From contig CALDSD010000090.1 in NCBI GenBank assembly GCA_937911325.1, positions 1 to 64,000 of the forward strand: a DNA stretch of 64,000 bases. Direction: 5' to 3'. The stretch is from an uncultured Neomegalonema sp. (GTDB taxonomy: Bacteria; Pseudomonadota; Alphaproteobacteria; Rhodobacterales; Rhodobacteraceae). A program made the translations under genes and the position numbers. How positions within the stretch are numbered: position 1 is the first letter of the stretch; each line of letters opens with the position of its first letter. The notes beneath the pieces are model-generated. The model saw nothing but the letters and a program-made list of their open reading frames with translations. It was not told where the DNA came from and searched no databases. Positions 9,491 through 18,011 of this stretch are shown piece after piece.

Positions 9491-10069
9491 ATGGCGCGTG
9501 AAGATAACAGAGGCGGCGGACGCCGCGACCGCGATGACGAGCGGGACTCCGAATTCGTCGACCGCCTGGTCCACATCAACCGTGTGGCCAAGGTGGTCAA
9601 AGGCGGACGTCGCTTTGGTTTTGCGGCGCTTGTCGTCGTCGGCGACCAGAAAGGCCGCGTCGGCTTTGGCCACGGCAAGGCCAAAGAGGTGCCTGAGGCG
9701 ATCCGCAAGGCCACTGAGCAGGCCAAGCGCGAACTCGTTCGGGTGCCGCTGCGCGAAGGCCGGACCATCCATCACGACATGGAAGGCCGTTGGGGCGCTG
9801 GCCGCGTGATCATGCGCTCGGCTCCGCAGGGAACCGGCATCATCGCCGGCGGTCCGATGCGCGCGGTGTTCGAGACCCTCGGCGTTCAGGACGTGGTGGC
9901 GAAGTCGCTCGGCTCACAGAACCCCTACAACATGGTGCGCGCGACCTTTGACGCGCGGGCTAAAGAGACCTCGCCGCGCTGGGTCGCGCAACGCCGCGGC
10001 AAGAAGGTCGCCGACATCCTGCCAAAGCGCGGCGAAGTCGAAGCGCCCGCTGTCGAAGCAGAAGCCTAG
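9491..10069 (+). CDS. rpsE: 30S ribosomal protein S5
   Basis: S5 forms part of the mRNA entry channel and affects decoding fidelity. The 192-aa product has the dsRBD-like S5 N-terminal domain ([17 protein letters not shown]) and the C-terminal fold with [15 protein letters not shown]. It has a charged N-terminal extension rich in Arg/Asp (first about 20 residues) as in other alphaproteobacteria. RBS AAGGAGG overlaps the end of rplR. Confidence 0.97.
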   Translation: MAREDNRGGGRRDRDDERDSEFVDRLVHINRVAKVVKGGRRFGFAALVVVGDQKGRVGFGHGKAKEVPEAIRKATEQAKRELVRVPLREGRTIHHDMEGRWGAGRVIMRSAPQGTGIIAGGPMRAVFETLGVQDVVAKSLGSQNPYNMVRATFDARAKETSPRWVAQRRGKKVADILPKRGEVEAPAVEAEA

Positions 10070-10081
10070 GGAGCTTGATCG

Positions 10082-10279
10082 ATGGCTGAGAAGAAAAAGA
10101 CCGTGGTCATTCGGCAGATCGGCAGCCCGATCCGCCGCCCGGCGGATCAGCGCGCGACGCTGGTGGGCCTGGGGCTGAACAAGATGCATCGCGTGCGGGA
10201 ACTTGAGGATACGCCAGCTGTCCGCGGCATGATCCGGAAGGTCGCCCACATGGTGGAAATCGTAGAAGAGCGCGGCTGA
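10082..10279 (+). CDS. rpmD: 50S ribosomal protein L30
   Basis: L30 is a small late-assembly 50S protein. The product is 65 aa with the family motif [11 protein letters not shown] and the [11 protein letters not shown] stretch. The gene is followed by a strong hairpin, so it may be the last gene of one transcript before rplO. Confidence 0.95.
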   Translation: MAEKKKTVVIRQIGSPIRRPADQRATLVGLGLNKMHRVRELEDTPAVRGMIRKVAHMVEIVEERG

Positions 10280-10292
10280 CAGCCGGCTCGAG

Positions 10293-10317
10293 CGCCCCGC
10301 GAAGGCGGGGCGTTTTT
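10293..10317 (+). terminator. Intrinsic terminator inside the spc operon
   Basis: An 8-bp perfect stem (10293-10300 with 10305-10312) capped by GAAG is followed immediately by five T. It fits the intrinsic-terminator model well although rplO, secY and adk lie downstream in the same direction. It may tune dosage of rplO-secY-adk or imply a separate promoter in the 64 nt before rplO. Confidence 0.75.
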
Positions 10318-10380
10318 GGTGTCGATGGCGCGTGCTCCTTTTGACGCGGAGCGCGATGATCCGACGGAAGGAGAGGCGTC

Positions 10381-10875
10381 ATGAAACTGAACGAACTGCG
10401 CGACAATCCCGGCGCTCGCAAGAAACGCACGCGCGTCGGCCGCGGTCCCGGATCCGGCAAAGGCAAAATGGGCGGGCGCGGCATTAAAGGCCAGACCTCC
10501 CGGTCCGGTGTGGCGATCAAGGGCTTCGAAGGCGGTCAGATGCCGATCCACCGCCGTCTGCCGAAGCGTGGCTTCACCAACATTTTCAAGAAGTCCTACG
10601 CGATCATCAATCTCGGGACCCTTCAGCAGGCGATCGAGGCTGGCAAGTTGTCGGCGGGCGATACCGTGACGGAAGACATGCTGGTCGCAAACGGCGTTAT
10701 CCGCCGGAGACGCGACGGCGTACGTTTGCTGGGACGCGGCGAATTGAACACGAAACTCAGCCTGGAAATCACCGGCGCCTCCAAATCGGCGGTGGAAGCG
10801 ATTGAGAAGGCGGGCGGGTCGGTTAAGCTCGCCGAGTCCGCGAAAGCCGGCGAAGGGGCTGACGCGACCGCCTAA
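10381..10875 (+). CDS. rplO: 50S ribosomal protein L15
   Basis: L15 is a central 50S assembly protein. The 164-aa product starts [20 protein letters not shown] with the Gly-rich RNA-binding segment following and has a slightly extended Ala/Glu-rich C-terminus. A strong GGAAGGAGAGG site (10367) precedes the ATG. It is separated from rpmD by a terminator hairpin. Confidence 0.96.
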   Translation: MKLNELRDNPGARKKRTRVGRGPGSGKGKMGGRGIKGQTSRSGVAIKGFEGGQMPIHRRLPKRGFTNIFKKSYAIINLGTLQQAIEAGKLSAGDTVTEDMLVANGVIRRRRDGVRLLGRGELNTKLSLEITGASKSAVEAIEKAGGSVKLAESAKAGEGADATA

Positions 10876-10961
10876 GACGCTTAAGTGAGTGGCGCTTAGG
10901 AAAACGGCGCGCCCGGCGATCTGGGCGCGTCCGACACAGGAAACCGGAAAGAGAGACCGGA

Positions 10962-12296
10962 ATGGCGTCTGCAGCAGAACAACTTGCCGCGAACATGAGC
11001 TGGAGCACGTTTGGCAAAGCCAAGGAGCTTCAGCAACGCATCCTGTTCACTCTTGCGCTTCTGATCGTCTACCGCCTCGGCACCTACATCCCGATGCCCG
11101 GCATCGACCCCGAAGCGCTGGCGCGATTTATCGAGCAGACGCAGTCCGGGATCCTGGGCGTCTTCAACATGTTCGCAGGCGGTGCCGTCGAGCGGATGGC
11201 GATTTTCGCCTTGGGGATCATGCCCTACATCTCCGCCGCGATCATCATGCAGCTGATGACCTCCATGGTGCCGTCGCTGGAGCAGCTCAAGAAAGAAGGC
11301 GAACAAGGCCGGAAGAAAATCAACCAGTACACCCGCTACGGTACAGTGCTTTTGGCGGCGTTTCAGGGTTACGGCATTGCGATTGGCCTTGAATCGGGCG
11401 GCCTTGCGTTGGAGCCCGGCTTCTTCTTCCGCGCATCCGCGGTGATCACACTGGTCGGCGGCACGGTGCTCCTGATGTGGCTGGGCGAGCAGATCACCGC
11501 CCGTGGCGTTGGCAACGGCATCTCGCTGATCATCTTCGTCAGCATCATCGCAGGCCTTCCGGCGGCGCTCGCGCAGCTCTTTGAACAGGGCCGGACGGGC
11601 GCACTGTCCGCGGCGGTGATCATCGGCATCATCCTGCTTGCGATCGCGCTGATCACTTTCGTGGTCTTCATCGAACGCGCGCAGAGGCGGATCCTGATCC
11701 AGTATCCGCAGCGTCAGGTCGGCATGCGGGTCTATCAGGGCGACCGCTCGCATCTTCCGATGAAGGTGAACACGGCCGGCGTCATCCCTGCGATCTTCGC
11801 GTCCTCGCTGCTGTTGATGCCAGCGACCGTCGCCGGTTTCGCGGCCGCTGGAGGCGGGGAAGGCGGGTTCCTGTCGGCGATGGCCGCCTATCTGGGCCGT
11901 GGGCAGCCGTTGTTCCTGCTGTTGTTTGCAGGCCTTATCATCTTCTTCTGCTTCTTCTACACGGCCATCGTCTTCAATCCGGAGGACGTGGCGGACAACC
12001 TCAAGAAGCATGGTGGGTTCGTGCCGGGTATTCGTCCGGGCAAACGAACCGCCGAATATCTCGACTACGTGCTGACGCGGCTTACCGTGATCGGCGCCGC
12101 CTATCTAGCATTCGTCTGCGTGTTGCCTGAGATCTTAACAGGGAATCTATCGATCCCCTATTATCTGGGCGGGACATCGATTCTAATCATCGTCAGCGTA
12201 ACGATGGATACGATCAGTCAGGTGCAGAGCCATTTGCTCGCGCACCAATATGAGGGGCTGATCCAAAAATCGAAACTAAGGGGGCGGAAGCGTTGA
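10962..12296 (+). CDS. secY: Protein translocase subunit SecY
   Basis: SecY is the channel of the SecYEG translocon in the inner membrane. The 444-aa protein has about ten hydrophobic segments, the N-terminal KELQQRILFTLALLIVYRLG and the conserved cytoplasmic loop GMRVYQGDRSHLPMKVNTAG. ATG 10962 gives MASAAEQLAANMSW, typical of alphaproteobacteria. An 86-nt spacer follows rplO. The stop codon overlaps the adk start (TTGA). Confidence 0.97.
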   Translation: MASAAEQLAANMSWSTFGKAKELQQRILFTLALLIVYRLGTYIPMPGIDPEALARFIEQTQSGILGVFNMFAGGAVERMAIFALGIMPYISAAIIMQLMTSMVPSLEQLKKEGEQGRKKINQYTRYGTVLLAAFQGYGIAIGLESGGLALEPGFFFRASAVITLVGGTVLLMWLGEQITARGVGNGISLIIFVSIIAGLPAALAQLFEQGRTGALSAAVIIGIILLAIALITFVVFIERAQRRILIQYPQRQVGMRVYQGDRSHLPMKVNTAGVIPAIFASSLLLMPATVAGFAAAGGGEGGFLSAMAAYLGRGQPLFLLLFAGLIIFFCFFYTAIVFNPEDVADNLKKHGGFVPGIRPGKRTAEYLDYVLTRLTVIGAAYLAFVCVLPEILTGNLSIPYYLGGTSILIIVSVTMDTISQVQSHLLAHQYEGLIQKSKLRGRKR

Positions 12297-12940
12297 ACAT
12301 AATCTTGTTGGGTCCGCCAGGAGCCGGGAAAGGCACTCAGGCGCGGATCCTCGAAGAAGGGTACGGCCTTGTGCAGCTCTCCACCGGGGACATGTTGCGC
12401 TCCGCGGTCGCGTCAGGCTCGGACATTGGGCGGCAAGCCAAAGAAGTGATGGAGGCGGGCCAGCTGGTGTCCGACGAGATCGTCATCGGCGTCATCGATG
12501 AACGGCTCGATGCGCCAGACACGAAGAAGGGCGTGATCTTCGACGGCTTTCCGCGGACGGTCGCGCAAGCGGAGGCGCTGGACAAACTGCTTCCACAAAA
12601 ACGTTTGAGTTTGAATGCCGTCGTCGAGATGGCGGTTGACGACGATTTGCTCGTGGACCGGGTCTCCGGTCGCTACACCTGCGCCATGTGCGGCGAAGGC
12701 TATCACGACCGTCACAAGCTCACCAAAGAAGAGGGCGTTTGCGACAATTGCGGCTCGAGGTCGTTTACGCGTCGTCCGGATGACAACGCCGAAACGGTCA
12801 AGAGCCGGCTTGCGGCGTATCACGAGCAGACCGCTCCGCTGATCGCTTATTACGCAAGAAGCGGAAAGCTCAAGACTGTGGATGGGATGGCCGATATCGA
12901 CGAGGTCACCCGACAGATCGAACATGCGATCCGCCGGTAG
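12293..12940 (+). CDS. adk: Adenylate kinase, zinc-LID type
   Basis: Adk interconverts AMP, ADP and ATP in the cytoplasm. The 215-aa long-form enzyme has the P-loop GPPGAGKGTQ, the FDGFPRTVAQA motif and a LID carrying four cysteines (CAMC about residue 128 and CDNC about residue 150) that should bind a structural zinc. The start is TTG at 12293, overlapping the secY stop by four bases, which couples the two genes; the encoded MNIILLGPPGAGKG is the family N-terminus. Confidence 0.96.
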   Translation: MNIILLGPPGAGKGTQARILEEGYGLVQLSTGDMLRSAVASGSDIGRQAKEVMEAGQLVSDEIVIGVIDERLDAPDTKKGVIFDGFPRTVAQAEALDKLLPQKRLSLNAVVEMAVDDDLLVDRVSGRYTCAMCGEGYHDRHKLTKEEGVCDNCGSRSFTRRPDDNAETVKSRLAAYHEQTAPLIAYYARSGKLKTVDGMADIDEVTRQIEHAIRR

Positions 12941-13061
12941 GGCGTGATCGTTGGAAATAGTTGGGTTCCCGGACGTTTTTCATGGCCTGGGAGCCTTTGA
13001 TGATTGACTGAGGCCGCGAAATACGCAATATGCGCGGCTTCTCGAAAAGTGGAGACGTCTC

Positions 13062-13430
13062 GTGGCGCGTATCGCTGGCGTGAACATTCCGACGGCCAAA
13101 CGGGTGCCGATCGCATTGACCTATATCCATGGCATCGGCGCGCAGACAGCTCGCACGATCTGCGAGTCTGTCGGGATCGACTCGTCGCGCCGTGTCAACG
13201 AACTGTCCGACGCGGAAGTGCTTCAGATCCGTGAGCACATCGACGCGAATATCACGGTTGAGGGCGACCTCCGTCGTGAGCGGTCGATGAACATAAAGCG
13301 GTTGATGGACCTGGGCTGCTATCGCGGCCTGCGTCATCGTCGCGGCCTTCCTGTGCGGGGGCAACGCACGCATACGAACGCCCGCACCCGCAAGGGTCCG
13401 GCGAAGCCGATCGCCGGCAAGAAGAAGTAA
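13062..13430 (+). CDS. rpsM: 30S ribosomal protein S13
   Basis: S13 bridges the 30S head to the 50S subunit and contacts P-site tRNA. The 122-aa product starts at GTG 13062 ([20 protein letters not shown]), preceded by GTGGAGA. The C-terminal [17 protein letters not shown] signature is intact. A 121-nt spacer follows adk, in which no clear promoter or terminator is visible. Confidence 0.97.
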   Translation: MARIAGVNIPTAKRVPIALTYIHGIGAQTARTICESVGIDSSRRVNELSDAEVLQIREHIDANITVEGDLRRERSMNIKRLMDLGCYRGLRHRRGLPVRGQRTHTNARTRKGPAKPIAGKKK

Positions 13431-13445
13431 GGGGAACGGCTGAGC

Positions 13446-13835
13446 ATGGCTCGCGAAAAGCAACGCACCAAGCGCAAAGAGCGTAAGAACATCACCTCGG
13501 GCGTCGCCCATGTGAACGCCTCTTTCAACAACACGAAGATCACGATCGCAGACGCTCAAGGCAACGCGATCTCATGGTCGTCAGCTGGTCACATGGGTTT
13601 CAAGGGATCGCGGAAGTCGACCCCTTACGCGGCGCAGATGGCGGCTGAGGACGCCGGCCGCAAAGCTCAGGAGCACGGCATGCGGACCCTCGAGGTCGAA
13701 GTGCAAGGACCAGGATCCGGGCGCGAGTCGGCGCTGCGCGCCTTGCAGGCCGTCGGGTTCGTGATCTCTGCGATCCGCGACGTCACGCCGATCGCGCACA
13801 ATGGCTGCCGGCCGCCGAAACGGCGCCGCGTCTAA
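13446..13835 (+). CDS. rpsK: 30S ribosomal protein S11
   Basis: S11 lies on the 30S platform near the mRNA exit. The product is 129 aa, standard, with the [21 protein letters not shown] block and the C-terminal [11 protein letters not shown]. The ribosome-binding site AAGGGGA is 7-9 nt upstream. The alpha operon here lacks rpsD between rpsK and rpoA, as in other alphaproteobacteria. Confidence 0.97.
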   Translation: MAREKQRTKRKERKNITSGVAHVNASFNNTKITIADAQGNAISWSSAGHMGFKGSRKSTPYAAQMAAEDAGRKAQEHGMRTLEVEVQGPGSGRESALRALQAVGFVISAIRDVTPIAHNGCRPPKRRRV

Positions 13836-13865
13836 GGGTCGAGACGACCTGTTGCAGAATTCCTC

Positions 13866-13886
13866 GCCCCGGATGAAGTCCGGGGC
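13866..13886 (+). terminator. Stem-loop between rpsK and rpoA, terminator-like
   Basis: A perfect 8-bp stem (13866-13873 with 13879-13886) closes a 5-nt loop. The downstream tract (TTGGTCGTTT) is only moderately T-rich, so it is more likely an attenuator or RNA-stability element than a full terminator. Confidence 0.45.
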
Positions 13887-13983
13887 TTGGTCGTTTCAGG
13901 ACGCGGATGCGGTCTGAGACATTTTCCTCGGGACACGCGGCGGCGATCGATCACCGCTCCGCGTAAGCATGGAGGACCCAAAC

Positions 13984-15000
13984 GTGATCGAGAAGAACTG
14001 GAAAGAACTCATCCGACCGCACGGCGTCGACGTGGTGCACGGCGACGAACCGAGCCGCCAGGCGAAACTCGTCGTGGAGCCGCTTGAGCGTGGCTTTGGC
14101 CTGACGCTTGGCAACGCGCTGCGCCGCGTGCTGCTGTCTAGCCTGCAAGGCGCGGCCATCAGCTCGATTCAGATCGACGGCGTTTTGCACGAGTTTTCGA
14201 GCGTCGCAGGCGTTCGCGAGGACGTCACCGACATCGTTCTGAACGTCAAAGGCGTCTCGCTACGCATGGACGTCGATGGGCCGAAACGCCTGACTCTGCG
14301 CGCGAAGGGCCCGGGCCCGGTGACGGCGGGCGACATCACGGATGTCGCAGGCGTCGAGATCATGAACCCGGACCACCTGATCTGCCATCTGGACGCCGGC
14401 GCCGAGCTGCATATGGAGCTCACGGCTGAACAAGGCAAAGGCTACGTTCAGGCCGACAAGTCTCGTCCCGAGGACGCGCCGATCGGCATGATCTCGGTCG
14501 ACGCGCTCTACAGCCCCGTCAAGCGCGTCTCCTACAAGGTCGAGCCGACGCGTGAAGGCCAGGTTCTTGACTATGACAAGCTGACCCTGTCGGTCGAAAC
14601 GAACGGCTCGCTGAAGCCTGACGACGCTGTGGCCTATGCTGCTCGTATTCTTCAGGACCAGCTGCAGTCGCTGATCAACTTCGAAGAGCCGACGGTCGAC
14701 CGCGTCGTCGAACAAGAGCAGGAGTTTGAGTTCAATCCGCTCCTGCTGAAGAAGGTCGACGAGCTGGAGCTCTCGGTTCGTTCGGCGAACTGTCTGAAGA
14801 ATGACAACATCGTCTACATTGGCGATCTCATTCAGAAGACCGAAGCGGAGATGCTGCGCACCCCGAACTTCGGCCGCAAGTCGCTGAACGAGATCAAGGA
14901 GGTGCTGACCAACATGGGCCTGCACCTCGGCATGGAAGTGAACGAATGGCCGCCTGAGAACATCGAGGAATTGGCCAAGAAGTTCGAGGATCAGTTCTAA
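13984..15000 (+). CDS. rpoA: DNA-directed RNA polymerase subunit alpha
   Basis: The alpha subunit assembles RNA polymerase and its C-terminal domain contacts UP elements and activators. I choose GTG at 13984: a strong GGAGGA (13971-13976) lies 7 nt upstream, the resulting [12 protein letters not shown] is the alphaproteobacterial N-terminus, and 338 aa is the family length. ATG 13969 would overlap that ribosome-binding site and add five residues. Both domains are present: [18 protein letters not shown] in the N-terminal domain and the C-terminal helix-hairpin region around [16 protein letters not shown]. Confidence 0.96.
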   Translation: MIEKNWKELIRPHGVDVVHGDEPSRQAKLVVEPLERGFGLTLGNALRRVLLSSLQGAAISSIQIDGVLHEFSSVAGVREDVTDIVLNVKGVSLRMDVDGPKRLTLRAKGPGPVTAGDITDVAGVEIMNPDHLICHLDAGAELHMELTAEQGKGYVQADKSRPEDAPIGMISVDALYSPVKRVSYKVEPTREGQVLDYDKLTLSVETNGSLKPDDAVAYAARILQDQLQSLINFEEPTVDRVVEQEQEFEFNPLLLKKVDELELSVRSANCLKNDNIVYIGDLIQKTEAEMLRTPNFGRKSLNEIKEVLTNMGLHLGMEVNEWPPENIEELAKKFEDQF

Positions 15001-15152
15001 GAACCGATCCCGACGCGACTGGCGTTTCCGCCCGGCTTCAGGCTCGGGCGGGCGCGCCCAAGGAGGCGGCGATCCTCCCTTTCCCGGCGCCAGCAGCCGG
15101 GACAGCGCCGCCGGACAAAGCACAACAGAACGATGAAATAGGAGTTTGAGAT

Positions 15153-15578
15153 ATGCGTCACCGCAAAGGCTACCGGAAGCTCAACCGGACCCATTCGCAC
15201 CGTAAGGCCATGTTCGCGAACATGGCGTGCTCGCTGGTCGAGCACGAACAGATCAAGACGACGCTGCCGAAAGCGAAAGAGCTGCGGCCGATCGTTGAAA
15301 AGCTGATCACACTCGCCAAGCGCGGCGATATGCACGCCCGCCGTCTGGCAGCGTCCCGCATGCAGCAGGACCCGGCTGTGAAGAAGCTGTTTGATGTGCT
15401 GGCCGAGCGCTACAAGGACCGCGAGGGCGGCTACACCCGTGTGCTGAGAGCCGGTTTCCGCTACGGCGACATGGCCCCGATGGCGGTCATCGAGCTCGTC
15501 GACCGCGATCCGGAAGCGAAAGGCAAGGCCGATCGCGAACGCGTCGCCGCTGAAGAAGCGATGGCCGAAGCCGAGTAG
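15153..15578 (+). CDS. rplQ: 50S ribosomal protein L17
   Basis: L17 lies near the tunnel exit. The 141-aa product begins [20 protein letters not shown] and has an Ala/Glu-rich C-terminal tail. It is the last gene of the alpha operon, 152 nt after rpoA; that spacer is rich in GC stem-forming sequence but holds no clear terminator. A strong hairpin follows the gene. Confidence 0.97.
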   Translation: MRHRKGYRKLNRTHSHRKAMFANMACSLVEHEQIKTTLPKAKELRPIVEKLITLAKRGDMHARRLAASRMQQDPAVKKLFDVLAERYKDREGGYTRVLRAGFRYGDMAPMAVIELVDRDPEAKGKADRERVAAEEAMAEAE

Positions 15579-15607
15579 CGCGCCTCCGCGAGATTTGGAC
15601 CAGAATC

Positions 15608-15635
15608 ACGGCGCGGCCTTGCCAGGCTGCGCCGT
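15608..15635 (+). terminator. Hairpin after rplQ, probable alpha-operon terminator
   Basis: An 11-bp stem with one G-U pair (15608-15618 with 15625-15635) and a 6-nt loop. There is no T-tract, so termination may be factor-dependent or the hairpin may protect the 3' end of the ribosomal transcript. Confidence 0.5.
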
Positions 15636-15653
15636 TCGCGTGTTCATGCGGGC

Positions 15654-16970
15654 ATGAGCGATCTTTTTGAAAGCGCGGGGCCGCCCGCAGACGCGCCGCG
15701 TCCTCTGGCCGACCGTTTGCGCCCCGCGAGCTTGGCCGACGTGGTTGGGCAAGATCACATTCTGGGCGTTGATGCTCCGCTCGGGCGGATGCTGGCGGCC
15801 GGCAGACTTTCTTCGATTATCTTCTGGGGACCGCCTGGCGTCGGCAAGACGACCATCGCGCGGCTCTTGGCGGAGGAGACGGACCTCCATTTCGAACAGA
15901 TCAGCGCCATCTTCTCGGGCGTGGCCGAGCTGCGGAAGGTCTTCGACGCCGCCAAAGCGCGCCGCAACATGGGGCGTTCGAAAGGAACACTGCTGTTTGT
16001 CGACGAGATCCATCGGTTCAACCGGGCGCAGCAGGACGGCTTCCTCCCGCATATGGAGGACGGCTCGTTTGTTATGGTCGGCGCGACCACCGAGAACCCT
16101 TCCTTCGAGTTGAATGCGGCGGTGCTGTCTCGCGCGCAGGTTTTCACATTGAGGCGGCTCGATGAGGTCTCGCTCGAAAGCCTGCTCAGGCGCGCCGAAG
16201 AGGCGGAGGGGCGCGAGCTGCCGTTGACGGATGAAGCGCGCGCGAGCCTGCGGGCCATGGCGGATGGCGACGGGCGGGCGATGCTGAACCTGGCGGAGGA
16301 GGTTCTGGCGCTGTCTGCGGATGCGCCGCTCGACCCACAGAGCCTTGGCGCGCGGCTCACACGGCGAGCGCCTGTCTATGACAAGGACCGCGACGGGCAC
16401 TACAATCTGATCTCCGCCCTGCACAAAAGCGTCCGGGGCTCGGATCCGGACGCGTCGCTCTATTGGCTGGCGAGGATGCTGGAAGGCGGCGAGGATCCGC
16501 TGTTCCTGGCGCGCCGATTGGTTCGCATGGCGGTCGAGGACATTGGTTTGGGTGATCCTGACGCCCTCAAGCACTGTTTGGCGGCGAAAGACGCGTATCA
16601 CTTCCTGGGCAGCCCGGAAGGCGAGCTGGCGCTGGCGCAGGCGACGATTTACCTCGCGCTCGCGCCCAAATCGAACGCGGCTTACGTCGCCTACAAGGCA
16701 TCCCGGCGCGCTGCAAAGGAGACGGGTTCGGCGCCGCCGCCAAAGCACATTCTCAACGCGCCAACGAGCCTTATGGCCGATGAAGGGTATGGCGACGGCT
16801 ACGCCTATGATCATGACGCGCCCGAAGGGTTTTCGGGCCAGAACTACTTTCCAGACGGAATGCAGCGACCGGAGTTCTATGCGCCGGTCGAACGCGGCTT
16901 CGAGCGGGAGATGCGCAAACGGCTCGCTTACTTCGCCAAGCTGCGTTCAGAGCGTGGCGGCCAAATGTGA
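15654..16970 (+). CDS. rarA: Replication-associated recombination protein RarA (MgsA-like AAA+ ATPase)
   Basis: RarA (MgsA/WRNIP1 family) acts at stalled replication forks in the cytoplasm. The 438-aa length is typical. The Walker A motif is GPPGVGKTT (about residues 62-70), Walker B is LLFVDEIHRF (about 117-126), and sensor-type GATTENPSF and the C-terminal clamp-loader-like region with NAAYVAYKASR follow. The ATG at 15654 lies 75 nt downstream of rplQ, behind the alpha-operon hairpin. The following gene is a BLUF sensor; rarA next to crcB and rluC is common in Rhodobacterales. Confidence 0.94.
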   Translation: MSDLFESAGPPADAPRPLADRLRPASLADVVGQDHILGVDAPLGRMLAAGRLSSIIFWGPPGVGKTTIARLLAEETDLHFEQISAIFSGVAELRKVFDAAKARRNMGRSKGTLLFVDEIHRFNRAQQDGFLPHMEDGSFVMVGATTENPSFELNAAVLSRAQVFTLRRLDEVSLESLLRRAEEAEGRELPLTDEARASLRAMADGDGRAMLNLAEEVLALSADAPLDPQSLGARLTRRAPVYDKDRDGHYNLISALHKSVRGSDPDASLYWLARMLEGGEDPLFLARRLVRMAVEDIGLGDPDALKHCLAAKDAYHFLGSPEGELALAQATIYLALAPKSNAAYVAYKASRRAAKETGSAPPPKHILNAPTSLMADEGYGDGYAYDHDAPEGFSGQNYFPDGMQRPEFYAPVERGFEREMRKRLAYFAKLRSERGGQM

Positions 16971-16981
16971 TGATTGGCGCT

Positions 16982-17001
16982 TGCGGCGTCGTTACGCCGC
17001 A
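16982..17001 (+). other. Perfect stem-loop after rarA
   Basis: TGCGGCGT (16982-16989) and ACGCCGCA (16994-17001) pair around CGTT. There is no T-tract. It could reduce readthrough from rarA into the BLUF gene. Confidence 0.4.
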
Positions 17002-17112
17002 GCCGGTTGCGCCGTTACTGGCGCATCGTGCGTTTTGGTCGCGTTGCCATAAGCGCCTCCAATCCCATCTGCTAACGCTTGAGTTTTCACCCATCCGCCG
17101 GGAGCGGTGCGC

Positions 17113-17577
17113 ATGATTTTCTTGGATCAAAGGTTAGAGAGGCTGGCATATATCAGCGCCGCGACGCGGGAGTTCTCTACGCAAGACCTGATCGAGATGG
17201 GCTATGAGGCGCGCCGGAACAACGAAAACCTGCGCGTGACAGGTATGCTGTTGCTTTTGGAAGGGGAATTCTTCCAGGTGCTGGAAGGCCCAACGGCGGC
17301 GGTTGAGGAGATCTTCTCGCGCATAGGCGTCGACGAACGGAACGAGTGGGTCACGCCGCTCGTCCGAGAGCGCCCGTTCCGCCGCGTGTTTCGGACCTGG
17401 TCGATGGGGGTGATGGATCTGCCTTTCGACAAGCTTCCCAAGGACGTGTTCTTCAAGGCCGAGTGGCCCGAGGTGAAACGTCGGACCAACGCCGAGGGTC
17501 AGGAGTTCTTCGGATTTTTGGAGCGCTTCTATCGCACCAACGATCAATTGGCGCGCGCCGCCGGTGAGATCGCCTGA
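17113..17577 (+). CDS. Stand-alone BLUF-domain blue-light sensor
   Basis: BLUF domains bind FAD and sense blue light by rearranging a hydrogen-bond network around it. This 154-aa protein carries the key residues: Tyr in LAYIS (about residue 13), Asn in RRNNENLRVTGMLLL (about 38) and Gln in FFQVLEGP (about 56), plus the WSMG element with Met (about 99). Beyond the domain there is only a roughly 50-residue helical tail, so it must act through a partner protein. ATG 17113 follows GGAG at 17101 with good spacing. The neighbours rarA and crcB do not reveal the partner. It could also answer to redox state, but the intact motif argues for light. Confidence 0.9.
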   Translation: MIFLDQRLERLAYISAATREFSTQDLIEMGYEARRNNENLRVTGMLLLLEGEFFQVLEGPTAAVEEIFSRIGVDERNEWVTPLVRERPFRRVFRTWSMGVMDLPFDKLPKDVFFKAEWPEVKRRTNAEGQEFFGFLERFYRTNDQLARAAGEIA

Positions 17578-17625
17578 GCGCAAAGCGTCTTCCCCCAGAC
17601 GAAACGCCGGGCTAAGCAAATCGCC

Positions 17626-18009
17626 ATGAATTTCTTGATGGTGGCCGTTGGCGGCGCAATCGGCGCTTCGCTTCGATATCTCACGGTGGTTTGGGCGGCG
17701 CGGGCGTTTGGGTCTGGCTTTCCAGCGGGCACGATGGTCGTGAACGTTGCGGGGTCGTTCGCGATGGGCGTCCTGGCGGTGCTGCTCATGGAGCGGTTCC
17801 CGGGCGCCTGGGGCCGCTATGCGCCGTTTCTGCTGACCGGCGTTCTGGGCGGCTTTACGACGTTCTCAGCCTATTCGCTCGACGCTCTCTACCTGCTGGA
17901 ACGCGGCCGGCATGCGGCTGCGGCGCTCTATATCGGCGGGTCGGTCGTTGCATCGATCGGCGCCTTGTGGGCCGGTCTGACGCTCGCCCGTTCGATCTGG
18001 AGCGCGTGA
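17626..18009 (+). CDS. crcB: Fluoride channel FluC/CrcB
   Basis: FluC exports toxic fluoride as a dual-topology dimer in the inner membrane. The product is 127 aa with four hydrophobic segments. Hallmarks are GGAIGASLRY in the first helix, GTMVVNVAGSF with the conserved Asn in the second, and GVLGGFTTFSAYS with the phenylalanine/Thr/Ser pore stretch in the third. No fluoride riboswitch is recognisable in the 48-nt gap after the BLUF gene. The stop is followed 2 nt later by the rluC start. Confidence 0.95.
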   Translation: MNFLMVAVGGAIGASLRYLTVVWAARAFGSGFPAGTMVVNVAGSFAMGVLAVLLMERFPGAWGRYAPFLLTGVLGGFTTFSAYSLDALYLLERGRHAAAALYIGGSVVASIGALWAGLTLARSIWSA

Positions 18010-18011
18010 CG

